Positions 56,181 through 64,000 of a DNA stretch of 64,000 nucleotides are shown piece after piece. This DNA is from Nocardia fluminea (lineage in GTDB: Bacteria; Actinomycetota; Actinomycetes; Mycobacteriales; Mycobacteriaceae), in the NCBI RefSeq assembly GCF_002846365.1, contig NZ_PJMW01000001.1, positions 1,364,001 to 1,428,000 on the forward strand, given 5' to 3'. Under the pieces are notes generated by a model, which ran no database searches, was not told where the DNA came from, and was given only the letters and a program-made list of their open reading frames with translations. Numbering within the stretch: position 1 is the first letter of the stretch; the number at the start of each line of letters is the position of its first letter. The translations under genes and the position numbers were made by a program.

Positions 56181-57251
56181 ATGAAATTCCTGCTGATGAC
56201 GCTGATCACCCGGGTACCCGATCCGGTGACCGGCGTGGTCCCGACGACCCGCGATCGCCTGCACGAGGTGGTCGAACAGGCCAGGCGCGCCGAGGAATTC
56301 GGGTACGACGGGTTCGCTGTCGGTGAGCGGCACGAGGATCCGTTCCTGTCGGCCGCTCCCCCGGTGGTGTTGAGCCACATCGCGGCCCTCACCTCCCGGA
56401 TCAGCCTGTTCACCGCGGTCACCACCTTGAGCCTGCTCGATCCGGTGCGCGCCTTCGAGGACTATTCCACCCTGGACAACCTGTCCGAGGGCCGGCTCGA
56501 GCTGATCATCGGCAAGGGCAACGGCGCCGCGCAGGCGCAGCTCTATCACGTGACCACCGAGGACCAGTGGGAGCGCAATCGCGAAGGGTACGAGCTGTTC
56601 CGGGCACTGTGGGACAGCGAGGAAGTGACGTGGTCGGGCCGGTTCCGGCCGTCGCTGTCCGCGGCCAAGGCGCTGCCCCGGCCGTTGCAGCCGCGGGTGC
56701 GGATCTGGCACGGCAGTGCGACGAGCCGGGAGTCGGTGGAACTGGCCGCGCGCCACGGTGATCCGGTGTTCTCGGCGAATGTCACCAATCCGATCGAGCC
56801 GTATGCCGAGCTGATCCGCCACTATCGCGAACGGTGGGCTTACCACGGTCACGACCCGGCCGACGCGCTGGTCGGGGCGGGCACGGCGGGCTTCCATGTC
56901 GCGCGGACCTCGCAGGAGGCCGTCGAGGTGTTCCGGCCGCTGTTCGAGGCGCGGACCTCGCTGCAGCGCAAGGTCGGCAATCCGGTCGTGTTCGAGACCG
57001 TCGAAGACTTCGTCACCCGCTCGTCGGCACTGGTCGGCAGCCCGGAGCAGGTGATCGACAAGGTGGGCCGCTACCACGAACAGTTCGGCCACGAGGTGAT
57101 CCACCTGTCCGCCGAACGTGACGGCCGCACCGAGTCCGAGTATCTGGGCAGCCTCGAGCTGTTCCAGGCCGAGGTGGCGCCGGAGCTGCGCCGCCGCATT
57201 CCCAGTCGTCCCCTGGCCACCGGCCGTCAATTCTCTGGAGTCATCTCGTGA
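56181..57251 (+). CDS. Luciferase-like (LLM) flavin-dependent monooxygenase 1
   Basis: 356 residues forming a TIM-barrel LLM enzyme: MKFLLMTLITRVPDP, the FMN-binding strand EFGYDGFAVGERHEDPFLS, LFTAVTTLSLLDPVRAFEDY, LSEGRLELIIGKGNG, and WHGSATSRESVELAARHGD. Enzymes of this class use reduced flavin from a partner reductase and oxygen to oxidise organosulfur, amine or aldehyde compounds. Resembles the KPN_01858 LLM family (from memory), which neighbours a KPN_01854-type binding protein; the next gene here looks like that protein. 28 bp after the previous gene; overlaps the next one (GTGA). Confidence 0.9.
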   Translation: MKFLLMTLITRVPDPVTGVVPTTRDRLHEVVEQARRAEEFGYDGFAVGERHEDPFLSAAPPVVLSHIAALTSRISLFTAVTTLSLLDPVRAFEDYSTLDNLSEGRLELIIGKGNGAAQAQLYHVTTEDQWERNREGYELFRALWDSEEVTWSGRFRPSLSAAKALPRPLQPRVRIWHGSATSRESVELAARHGDPVFSANVTNPIEPYAELIRHYRERWAYHGHDPADALVGAGTAGFHVARTSQEAVEVFRPLFEARTSLQRKVGNPVVFETVEDFVTRSSALVGSPEQVIDKVGRYHEQFGHEVIHLSAERDGRTESEYLGSLELFQAEVAPELRRRIPSRPLATGRQFSGVIS

Positions 57252-58867
57252 TCCGTTCTCGTCATCGCCTCGCCGCCGCCGTGGGCGCACTGGCCGCCGT
57301 CGCCACGGTGGTCGGCTGTGGCAGCGACTCCGGCGGCTCCGGCGGTCAGGCCGGACCGCCGCAGCCCGGCGGCACGTTGCGCTACGGCCTCTCCCAGGCC
57401 CCGACTTGCTCCGATCCGGCGCAGGCGGCCAGCAATCAGACGATCTATGTCGCTCGCCAGATCGTCGACTCGCTCACCGATCAGGACCCCGAGACCGGCG
57501 CGATCACCCCCTGGTTGGCCAAGAGCTGGCAGGTGAGCCCGGACGCGAAGGTGTTCACCTTCGAGCTCGCCGACGGCGTGACCTTCAGCGACGGCACCGC
57601 GCTCACCGCGGATTCGGTGCGCGATACCTTCGACGCGACGGTCAAGCTCGGCGGGGCCAAGGCCGCGCTCGCCGTCAGCTATCTCACCAACTATGTCGGC
57701 ACCACGGCGGTCGACAAGCTCACCGCCCGGGTCGAATTCAGCCAGCCGAACGCACAGTTCCTGCAGGCCACCTCGACGCCCCAGCTCGGCATCCTGGCCC
57801 AGTCCACCAATGCCGAGCCCGCCGAGGCCCGGTGCGCGGGCGACAACATCGGCAGCGGACCGTTCACCTACACCAGCTGGAAGCAGGACTCCTCGGCCAC
57901 GCTGGCCAAGCGGGTCGGATACACCTGGGGCTCGGCCGTTTTCGGGCACCAGGGGGAGGCGTATCTGGACAAGATCGAGTTCACCGTGGTCCCGGAATCG
58001 GGTGTGCGGACCGGCAGCCTGGCCTCTGGTCAGCTCGACGCCATCAGTGACGCGCTGCCGCAGGACGCGCCGCAGATCGAGGCCACGGGCGGCCGGGTGC
58101 TGTCCACATCCAACCCGGGAACGCCGTTCGGTTTCCAGCTCAATGTGACTCGCGGTCCGCTGCGTGACCAGGCCGTCCGTCAGGCGCTGCTCCCCGCGCT
58201 GGACCGCAAGCAACTCGTCGACACGGTGCTCGGCCCCCAGTTCAAGTACGCGACCGGCAGCCTGGCCTCGGCCACCCCGGCCTACCTGGATCAGTCGGCC
58301 CGGCTCGCCTACGACCCGGCCAAGGCCGAGGCCGCCCTCGACCAGGCGGGCTGGCTCCCCGGGGCCGACGGCATCCGTACCAAGAACGGTGAGCGCCTGA
58401 GCTTCTCGGTGACGTTCAGCCAGGTGTTCGCGGGCAACCAGGCGATTCTGGAACTGACCCAGCAGCAGCTGCGCCAGATCGGCGTCGATCTGAAGCTCGA
58501 CCTGGTCTCCGGACCGGAGAGCACCGCGAAGATGAACACCAAGGACTACGACTCCTTCTACGGCAACTCCACTCGCGCCGATGGTGACATCCTGCGGACC
58601 TCGTTCGCGCTGACCGGTCGCAATCTCAGTGCGCGTGGCCCGATCCCGGCCCTGGACGAGGCACTGGACAAGCAGCTGGCCACCAACGACCCGGCGGCTC
58701 GCGCGGAACTGCTCGCGACCGTGCAGAAACTGGTACTCGACAACGGCCTGTACCTGCCGACGATCGAGCTGTCGCAGGCGATCGGTGTGGCCGGGCACAC
58801 CCAGGACGTGAAGTTCGAGGCCTCGGCCCGACTGCAGTTCTTCGACACCTGGCTGAGCGGGCACTGA
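57248..58867 (+). CDS. Peptide/nickel-type ABC substrate-binding lipoprotein (SBP family 5)
   Basis: 539 residues from a GTG. Signal peptide (RLAAAVGALAAVATV) with lipobox VVGC and a Gly/Ser-rich linker after it. SBP_bac_5 hallmarks follow: GGTLRYGLSQAPTCSDPAQA, SLTDQDPETGAITPWLAKSW, FTFELADGVTFSDGTALTAD and a large C-terminal lobe with RQALLPALDRKQLVDTVLG. Looks like the KPN_01854 group found beside LLM monooxygenases. The ligand pocket can hold oligopeptides or other small organics; a thio-compound is inferred from the SAM control. Confidence 0.93.
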   Translation: MIRSRHRLAAAVGALAAVATVVGCGSDSGGSGGQAGPPQPGGTLRYGLSQAPTCSDPAQAASNQTIYVARQIVDSLTDQDPETGAITPWLAKSWQVSPDAKVFTFELADGVTFSDGTALTADSVRDTFDATVKLGGAKAALAVSYLTNYVGTTAVDKLTARVEFSQPNAQFLQATSTPQLGILAQSTNAEPAEARCAGDNIGSGPFTYTSWKQDSSATLAKRVGYTWGSAVFGHQGEAYLDKIEFTVVPESGVRTGSLASGQLDAISDALPQDAPQIEATGGRVLSTSNPGTPFGFQLNVTRGPLRDQAVRQALLPALDRKQLVDTVLGPQFKYATGSLASATPAYLDQSARLAYDPAKAEAALDQAGWLPGADGIRTKNGERLSFSVTFSQVFAGNQAILELTQQQLRQIGVDLKLDLVSGPESTAKMNTKDYDSFYGNSTRADGDILRTSFALTGRNLSARGPIPALDEALDKQLATNDPAARAELLATVQKLVLDNGLYLPTIELSQAIGVAGHTQDVKFEASARLQFFDTWLSGH

Positions 58868-58869
58868 TC

Positions 58870-59907
58870 ATGGTCGGCTACGTGGGTTCGCGCGTACTGC
58901 AGGCGATCTGGGTGCTGTGGGCGGCGTTCACGATCTCCTTCCTCGTGCTGTACGCGCTGCCCTCGGATCCGGTCTCGATGGCGGCCGACGGTGCCGGGCT
59001 CGGCACGCCGGTCGACAAGGCGGCCGTGGCGCAGATGCAAGCCCGGTACGGCTTGGACAAGCCGCTGTGGGAGCAGTACCTGACCGCCCTCGGCAACGCG
59101 CTCACCGGCGATCTCGGTCGCTCCATCAACACCGGCCAGCCGGTGACCGAAGCCATCGGTGACGCGGTCCCGCCCACCGTCGGTCTGGCCGCTCTCGCAC
59201 TGCTTCTCGCGGTCATCGGCGGAACGATCCTCGCCTTCGCCGCCACCTATACGCAACGGCCCTGGCTGCGCAACACCCTGAGTGCGGCACCGCCGCTGGG
59301 TGTTTCGGTGCCGACATTCTGGACCGGTCTGCTCCTGCTGCAGCTGTTCTCCTTCCGGCTGCACTGGTTCCCCGCCTTCGGTGGGACCGGGCTGCGCGGG
59401 ACGCTACTGCCCGCGCTGACGCTGGCGCTGCCGATCGGGGCGGTGCTGGCCCAGGTGCTGGCGGCCGGGCTGGAACAGACCTGGCGTCAGCCGTTCACCG
59501 ATGTGGCGCTGGCCAAGGGCGCGTCGCGCTGGTGGGTGCAGCGCCGTCACATCGCCCGGTTGGCCAGCGTGCCCGCGTTCACCATCGCGGGCGTGCTGGT
59601 CGGCACGATGCTGGCCGGGTCGGTGGTGGTGGAGTCGGTCTTCGCCCGCGCCGGAGTGGGCCGGCTCACCCAGACTTCCGTGCTCAACCAGGACATCCCC
59701 GTGGTCCAGGGCGTGGTGCTGCTCTCGGCGCTGATCTTCGTCGGCGTGAACCTGGCGGTCGATCTGCTGTATCCCCTGCTCGATCCGCGCATCACCGGGA
59801 CCCGGCGCACTCGCTCGGCCCGGACGCGGGTCGACAGCACCGCGAGCGGTGTGACCTCGGTGGCCACCACCTCGACCGATGCGGCGAAGGCGGCGCGCGA
59901 TGCCTGA
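58870..59907 (+). CDS. DppB-type ABC transporter permease
   Basis: 345 residues, starting 2 bp after the receptor gene. Six helices; N-terminal GSRVLQAIWVLWAAFTISF followed by the external LPSDPVSMAADG loop, YGLDKPLWEQYLTAL, and the ATPase-contacting EAA-like loop VALAKGASRWWVQRRHI near residue 215. The C-terminal ~35 residues are a Thr/Ser/Arg-rich tail not typical of DppB. First permease of the second importer. Confidence 0.93.
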   Translation: MVGYVGSRVLQAIWVLWAAFTISFLVLYALPSDPVSMAADGAGLGTPVDKAAVAQMQARYGLDKPLWEQYLTALGNALTGDLGRSINTGQPVTEAIGDAVPPTVGLAALALLLAVIGGTILAFAATYTQRPWLRNTLSAAPPLGVSVPTFWTGLLLLQLFSFRLHWFPAFGGTGLRGTLLPALTLALPIGAVLAQVLAAGLEQTWRQPFTDVALAKGASRWWVQRRHIARLASVPAFTIAGVLVGTMLAGSVVVESVFARAGVGRLTQTSVLNQDIPVVQGVVLLSALIFVGVNLAVDLLYPLLDPRITGTRRTRSARTRVDSTASGVTSVATTSTDAAKAARDA

Positions 59908-60023
59908 CGCCGACGCGGTTCAGCACGTCGGTCCACGCCGCCCGCGCACTCGCAAGGCAGCCACCGGCACCCCCACCCCGCCTGCCCGTCGACTCACCAC
60001 ACCGAAACCGAAAGGGAGCGAGC

Positions 60024-60920
60024 ATGGTTGACGTTCTTGTGCGTCGCGAGACGGTCGCCGATCGACCCCGTGCAACCTCGGTCTCCGTGCGCCGTGATCG
60101 AGGTTCGCAGGTCTTGCGATGGACTCGCGGGCACCTCGGACTCGTGATCTCCGGCGTCGTGCTCGTGATCGCCGTCGGCTGGGCGCTGGCGCCCTCGGTG
60201 TTCGCCTCCGGCGACCCGCTGATCGGGGTGCCCGCGCAGAAGTTCCAGGCGCCCGGTGCGGCGCACTGGTTCGGCACCGACAATCTCGGGCGCGACCTGT
60301 ACACGCGGATGGTGCACGGTGCGGGGCTCTCGCTCACCGCCACGCTCACCGCGGTCGGGATCGCGTTGGTGGTCGGGTCGGTACTCGGGCTGTTGTCGGG
60401 CGCCGCGGGCGGCCTCGTGGACACCGCGATCATGCGGGTCGTCGATGTGCTGCTGTCCATCCCGTCGCTGTTGCTCGCGCTGGCCCTGGTCACCGCGCTC
60501 GGCTTCGGCACCCGCAATGTGGCTGTCGCCGTGGGTGTCTCGCTGATCGCGAACTTCGCCAGGGTGATGCGCTCGGAGGTGCTGCGGGTGCGGCACGCGC
60601 CCTATGTCGAGGCTGCGCACGCGTCCGGGGTGCGCTGGTACGCGGTGCTCGTCCGGCATGTGCTTCCCAACGCGTTCCAGCCGGTCCTGGCCCTGGCCGC
60701 GGTCGAATTCGGGATGGCGGTGCTGGCCGTGTCCTCGCTGAGCTTCCTCGGCTACGGCACCAAACCGCCCACCGCCGAATGGGGTTCGCTGATCTCGGAG
60801 GGACGCAACTTCCTCGCCTCCGCCTGGTGGCTGACCACGCTGCCGGGCCTGGTCATCGTCGCCGTGGTGCTGTCGGCCCAGCGTCTGGGTCGTTTCGTGG
60901 GAAGGACCGGAACACGATGA
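60024..60920 (+). CDS. DppC-type ABC transporter permease
   Basis: 298 residues from the ATG at 60024, which has AAAGGGAG nine bases before it; the open frame upstream overlaps the previous gene and is not conserved. DppC features: [20 protein letters not shown] near residue 80, [20 protein letters not shown] (EAA loop) and the ending [20 protein letters not shown]. The 116-bp gap from the previous gene is the widest in the operon and shows no promoter I can name. Confidence 0.93.
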   Translation: MVDVLVRRETVADRPRATSVSVRRDRGSQVLRWTRGHLGLVISGVVLVIAVGWALAPSVFASGDPLIGVPAQKFQAPGAAHWFGTDNLGRDLYTRMVHGAGLSLTATLTAVGIALVVGSVLGLLSGAAGGLVDTAIMRVVDVLLSIPSLLLALALVTALGFGTRNVAVAVGVSLIANFARVMRSEVLRVRHAPYVEAAHASGVRWYAVLVRHVLPNAFQPVLALAAVEFGMAVLAVSSLSFLGYGTKPPTAEWGSLISEGRNFLASAWWLTTLPGLVIVAVVLSAQRLGRFVGRTGTR

Positions 60921-62584
60921 GCGACAAGAAGAACGCCACGTCTGCGCGGCGGGGATCCACTGCGGCGGACGGCCCGTTGCTCCAGGTGCAAGACCTGGTC
61001 ATCGAGTATCGGACCGGTGCGGGATCGGTGCCCGCGCTGCGCGGTGTGTCGATCGAGGTGGCGCGAGGAGAGGTCGTCGCCCTCGTCGGCGAGTCCGGTT
61101 CGGGCAAGTCGACCTTGGCGCACGCGGTGATCGGGCTGCTCGGGAACGCGGGCCGGATCGTGGCGGGCAAGGTCGAGTTCGCCGGTGAACGCCTCGATCC
61201 GGGCGACGAGAAGGCATTGCGGCGGCTCCGCGGGTTGCGGGTGGGCTTCGTGCCGCAGGATCCGGGCCTGTCGCTCAATCCGGTGCTGCGGGTCGGCGAT
61301 CAAGTGGCCGAGGCGTTGCTGGTGCATCGGCTCGCCGACCGGCGGGGGGCGGCGCTGCGGGCTCTCGATCTGCTCGAGGAGGTCGGGCTGGATCAACCGG
61401 AGCTACGGGCACGGCAGTATCCGCACGAGTTGTCGGGCGGACAGCGCCAGCGCGTGTTGATCGCGATCGCGCTGGCGTGCGGACCGGAATTGATCATCGC
61501 GGACGAGCCGACGAGTGCGCTCGACGCGACGGTGGCCCGGCAGGTGCTGGATCGGCTGGCCGAGCGGATCGCGGCCAGGGGTACGGCCGTGCTGCTGATC
61601 ACCCACGATCTGGCGGTGGCCGCCGAACGGGCCGACCGGCTGGTGGTCCTCGAGCAAGGCACAGTCGTCGAATCCGGTACTACCGCACGGGTTCTGACCG
61701 AACCGGCTCAGCCGTACACGCAGCGCCTGCTCGCCGCGTCTCCGGCGCTGTCGCCCACCGAATTCCGGCCCCTACGCCCGCGGGCGGAAAGGCCGCTACT
61801 GTCGGTGCACGCTCTGCACAAGCGTTTCCACGCGGGCGCCGGCGCCATCACCGCCGTCGACGATGTGGCGTTCAGTCTCGACCGCGGCGAAACGCTCGCG
61901 CTGGTCGGCGAATCCGGTTCGGGCAAGTCGACGACGGCGCGCATCGCGCTGCGACTCACCGACGCCGACAGCGGGACGGTCACCTTCGACGGTCACGACC
62001 TCACCAGTGCCCGCCGAAACCGGCTGCGCACGCTACGCCGGCGGTTCCAGGTGGTGTACCAGAACCCGTACTCCTCGCTCGACCCCCGCTGGGAAGTCGC
62101 CGACATCATCGCCGAACCCCTGCGCGCCTACGGAATCGGCAACCGGGCACAACGAGTCGCCGAGCTACTCGAACAGGTCGCGCTACCGGCGGATTTCACG
62201 AAACGCAGGCCCGCGGAGCTGTCGGGCGGACAACGACAGCGCGTGGCGATCGCTCGCGCACTGGCCCTGCACCCGGACCTGCTGGTGCTCGACGAGCCGG
62301 TCTCCGCGCTCGACGCCTCGGTGCAGGCGCAGATCCTCGACCTGCTCGACACCTTGCAGCACGAACTCGCGCTCGGCTACCTGTTCATCTCCCACGACCT
62401 GGCTGTCGTGCGCCGGATCAGCGACCGGGTCGCGGTGATGCGCCATGGTCGCGTCGTCGAAACCGGGCCCACCGCGACCCTGTTCACCGATCCACAGCAC
62501 CCGTACACCAGGGAGTTGCTCGCGGCGATCCCCACGCCGGGCGCCCGGATCGATTCCCTCGACGGAAAGGACCTCACCCGATGA
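60917..62584 (+). CDS. Fused DppD-DppF-type ABC ATPase
   Basis: 555 residues from the ATG at 60917 (overlap ATGA). Two complete ABC domains in one chain: first Walker [15 protein letters not shown] near residue 57 and [15 protein letters not shown] near 172; second Walker [15 protein letters not shown] near 331 and [15 protein letters not shown] near 436, each with [16 protein letters not shown] Walker B. In E. coli dipeptide transporters these are two proteins. Oligopeptide-type signature [14 protein letters not shown] and [14 protein letters not shown] follow each domain. Powers the second importer. Confidence 0.95.
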   Translation: MSDKKNATSARRGSTAADGPLLQVQDLVIEYRTGAGSVPALRGVSIEVARGEVVALVGESGSGKSTLAHAVIGLLGNAGRIVAGKVEFAGERLDPGDEKALRRLRGLRVGFVPQDPGLSLNPVLRVGDQVAEALLVHRLADRRGAALRALDLLEEVGLDQPELRARQYPHELSGGQRQRVLIAIALACGPELIIADEPTSALDATVARQVLDRLAERIAARGTAVLLITHDLAVAAERADRLVVLEQGTVVESGTTARVLTEPAQPYTQRLLAASPALSPTEFRPLRPRAERPLLSVHALHKRFHAGAGAITAVDDVAFSLDRGETLALVGESGSGKSTTARIALRLTDADSGTVTFDGHDLTSARRNRLRTLRRRFQVVYQNPYSSLDPRWEVADIIAEPLRAYGIGNRAQRVAELLEQVALPADFTKRRPAELSGGQRQRVAIARALALHPDLLVLDEPVSALDASVQAQILDLLDTLQHELALGYLFISHDLAVVRRISDRVAVMRHGRVVETGPTATLFTDPQHPYTRELLAAIPTPGARIDSLDGKDLTR

Positions 62585-63819
62585 GCAAGACCGGACTGTT
62601 CCTCGGCATCGAAACGACAGGCACCGGAACGCATCCCGCGTCCTGGCGGCGCACCGATTCCGGTGCGGAAGACCTGTTCACCGCCGGTTACTGGACCGCC
62701 GTGATCTCCGCCGCCGAGGAGCTCGGGTTCGACGCGGTCTTCCTGCCCGACTCGTTCGGCATCCAGTCCGGTAACGCCGCGGTGACCCGCGGCAGGCTCG
62801 ACGCCGTCGCGATCGCGGCCCGCACCGCCCCGCTGACCAGCCGGATCGGCCTGATCCCCCAGGTGCCGGTCACCCACACCGAACCGTTCCACGCGTCCAA
62901 GGCCGTGACCGCGCTCGACTTCGCGAGCCTGGGCCGCGCGGGCTGGGAGGTGACCGTGTCCACCACCGAGGCCGAGGCGAAAGCCTTCGGGCGCAAAGCG
63001 GTGCAGGATCAGGCGTCGCTGTGGCACGAGGCCGACGAAGCGATCGAGGTGGTGACCCGGCTGTGGGACAGCTGGGAGGACGACGCCGAGATCCGCGACG
63101 TACCCTCCGGCCGGTTCATCGACCGCGACCGTCTGCACTACATCGACTTCGCCGGCGACAACTTCTCGGTCAAGGGCCCGTCGATCACGCCGCGCTCGCC
63201 CCAGGGTCAGCCGATCGTGACGGTTCGCGCCGATACCCCCGAGTCGACCGAGGTCGCTGTCCGCCGCGCCGACCTCATCCGCTTCACCGCCCCCGATCTT
63301 CCCACCGCGGTAGCGCGTCGCACCGCGCTGCGCACCGCGATAGCCACCGCCGGTCGTGACCCCGACACGGTGTGGATCCTGCTGGATCTCCCTGTGCACC
63401 TCGATGATTCATCCGAACAGGCACTGTCGGCCGTGCACGAGCTCGATACGTGGACCGGCGCCGCTGGTGCCGGCGACCGGCCACTCCAGAGCCAGGCCGA
63501 CGCGGCACCGCGCGAGTCCGCACAGCCGGTCGACGCCGACTCGATCCGCCATGTGGGTACTGTCGCCGCGCTCGACGAACTGCTCGCCGCGATCGCGCGG
63601 TCCGCCGCCGCCGACGGCGTGGTGCTGCGGCCGCTGGCACTGCGCGGCGCGCTCCACGCTCTCGCCGCCCAGCGCCGAACAGCCACGGACGATGCCGCGG
63701 CCGGTGACGCGCTGCCGACCGGACCCGTTCCCGCACACCTCGTCCCCGAGACCTTGCGCGACCGCCTCGGCCTCCCCCGCCCACTCAGCCGATACGCCAC
63801 GACAGGAGCAGCGCTGTGA
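62581..63819 (+). CDS. Luciferase-like (LLM) monooxygenase 2, NtaA/SnaA-related
   Basis: 412 residues from the ATG at 62581; the longer open frame runs through the ATPase gene and is spurious. TIM-barrel segments [60 protein letters not shown] and [21 protein letters not shown] match the NtaA/SnaA/DszA monooxygenase group. The C-terminal ~170 residues diverge, with an Ala/Asp-rich insertion replacing the usual helical region, so substrate specificity may be unusual. Coupled by overlaps on both sides. Confidence 0.88.
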   Translation: MSKTGLFLGIETTGTGTHPASWRRTDSGAEDLFTAGYWTAVISAAEELGFDAVFLPDSFGIQSGNAAVTRGRLDAVAIAARTAPLTSRIGLIPQVPVTHTEPFHASKAVTALDFASLGRAGWEVTVSTTEAEAKAFGRKAVQDQASLWHEADEAIEVVTRLWDSWEDDAEIRDVPSGRFIDRDRLHYIDFAGDNFSVKGPSITPRSPQGQPIVTVRADTPESTEVAVRRADLIRFTAPDLPTAVARRTALRTAIATAGRDPDTVWILLDLPVHLDDSSEQALSAVHELDTWTGAAGAGDRPLQSQADAAPRESAQPVDADSIRHVGTVAALDELLAAIARSAAADGVVLRPLALRGALHALAAQRRTATDDAAAGDALPTGPVPAHLVPETLRDRLGLPRPLSRYATTGAAL

Positions 63820-64000
63820 CCTCGAAGCCACGCAAGCGCGTCCATCTCGCCGCACATTTCCCCGGCGTCAACAACACCACCGTCTGGGCCGATCCGGCGT
63901 CGAAATCGCAGGTCGATTTCGTGTCCTTCGAGCATCTGGCGCGGACCGCCGAACGCGGCCTCTTCGACTTCTTCTTCCTGGCCGAGGGGTTGCGGCTGCG
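63816..64000 (+). CDS. Luciferase-like monooxygenase 3, NtaA/DszA-type, truncated by window end
   Basis: The GTG at 63816 overlaps the previous stop (GTGA) and has AGGAG seven bases before it; the frame is open to the window edge (61 codons). The translation HLAAHFPGVNNTTVW, SFEHLARTAERGLFDFFFLA is the textbook N-terminus of NtaA/SnaA/DszA/DmoA-type FMNH2-dependent monooxygenases. A third LLM enzyme in the operon. The end of the operon and any flavin reductase gene lie outside the window. Confidence 0.9.
   Translation, partial: MTSKPRKRVHLAAHFPGVNNTTVWADPASKSQVDFVSFEHLARTAERGLFDFFFLAEGLRL

Overview
The window looks like a chromosome segment of a mycolic-acid actinomycete, most probably Nocardia or a close relative. 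The DNA is very GC-rich and GTG starts are common. The division and cell-wall (dcw) cluster runs in the order mraZ-rsmH-ftsL-pbpB-murE-murF-mraY-murD-ftsW-murG-murC-ftsQ-ftsZ with no ftsA, followed by pgeF, a yggS-type gene, sepF, yggT and wag31. An Emb-type arabinosyltransferase, ctpE, lppM and an MTB12-like lipoprotein point to the same group. Gene order around ileS, dinB and lspA also resembles the mycobacterial chromosome from memory.

Layout. 1-7.7 kb: a partial lipoprotein gene on the minus strand, then lspA with an RluA-type pseudouridine synthase and a membrane protein, ctpE, a RarD-type transporter and an ADP-ribosylglycohydrolase. 7.8-14.6 kb: a lone Emb arabinosyltransferase, a lipoprotein, DNA polymerase IV, galU and a secreted NlpC/P60 hydrolase with a structured 5' leader. 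14.9-19.4 kb: a TetR regulator divergent from ohr, with two palindromic operators, and ileS preceded by an ultrashort-stem T-box riboswitch. 19.4-44.5 kb: the dcw supercluster, all on the minus strand. It is interrupted between ftsZ and pgeF by a plus-strand lipoprotein gene and a large LuxR/LAL regulator. The mraZ promoter region carries three GTGGG boxes at exactly 10-bp spacing. 44.6-50.4 kb: a HEPN-domain protein, a GNAT, and an apparent carotenoid-tailoring operon (CrtI-like oxidoreductase, CruF-like hydratase, lppM, family-2 glycosyltransferase). 50.4-53.1 kb: a degraded, repeat-rich accessory patch with five 38-bp repeats, an intact IS481-family element, a long perfect hairpin and a secreted protein of unusual codon use.

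53.3-64.0 kb: the most interesting region. A SAM (S-box type) riboswitch precedes a tightly packed plus-strand operon of at least ten genes that runs off the window. It encodes a complete polar-amino-acid-type ABC importer, a complete peptide/nickel-type ABC importer with a fused two-domain ATPase, and three luciferase-like flavin-dependent monooxygenases. SAM control together with these monooxygenases suggests scavenging of organic sulfur: two uptake systems bring in thio-compounds and the monooxygenases release usable sulfur for cysteine and methionine synthesis. The substrates are not identifiable from sequence.

Coding regions were chosen by protein family recognition and overlap logic. 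Many long reading frames antisense to genes are a by-product of high GC and were left out. No rRNA, tRNA or CRISPR array was seen.
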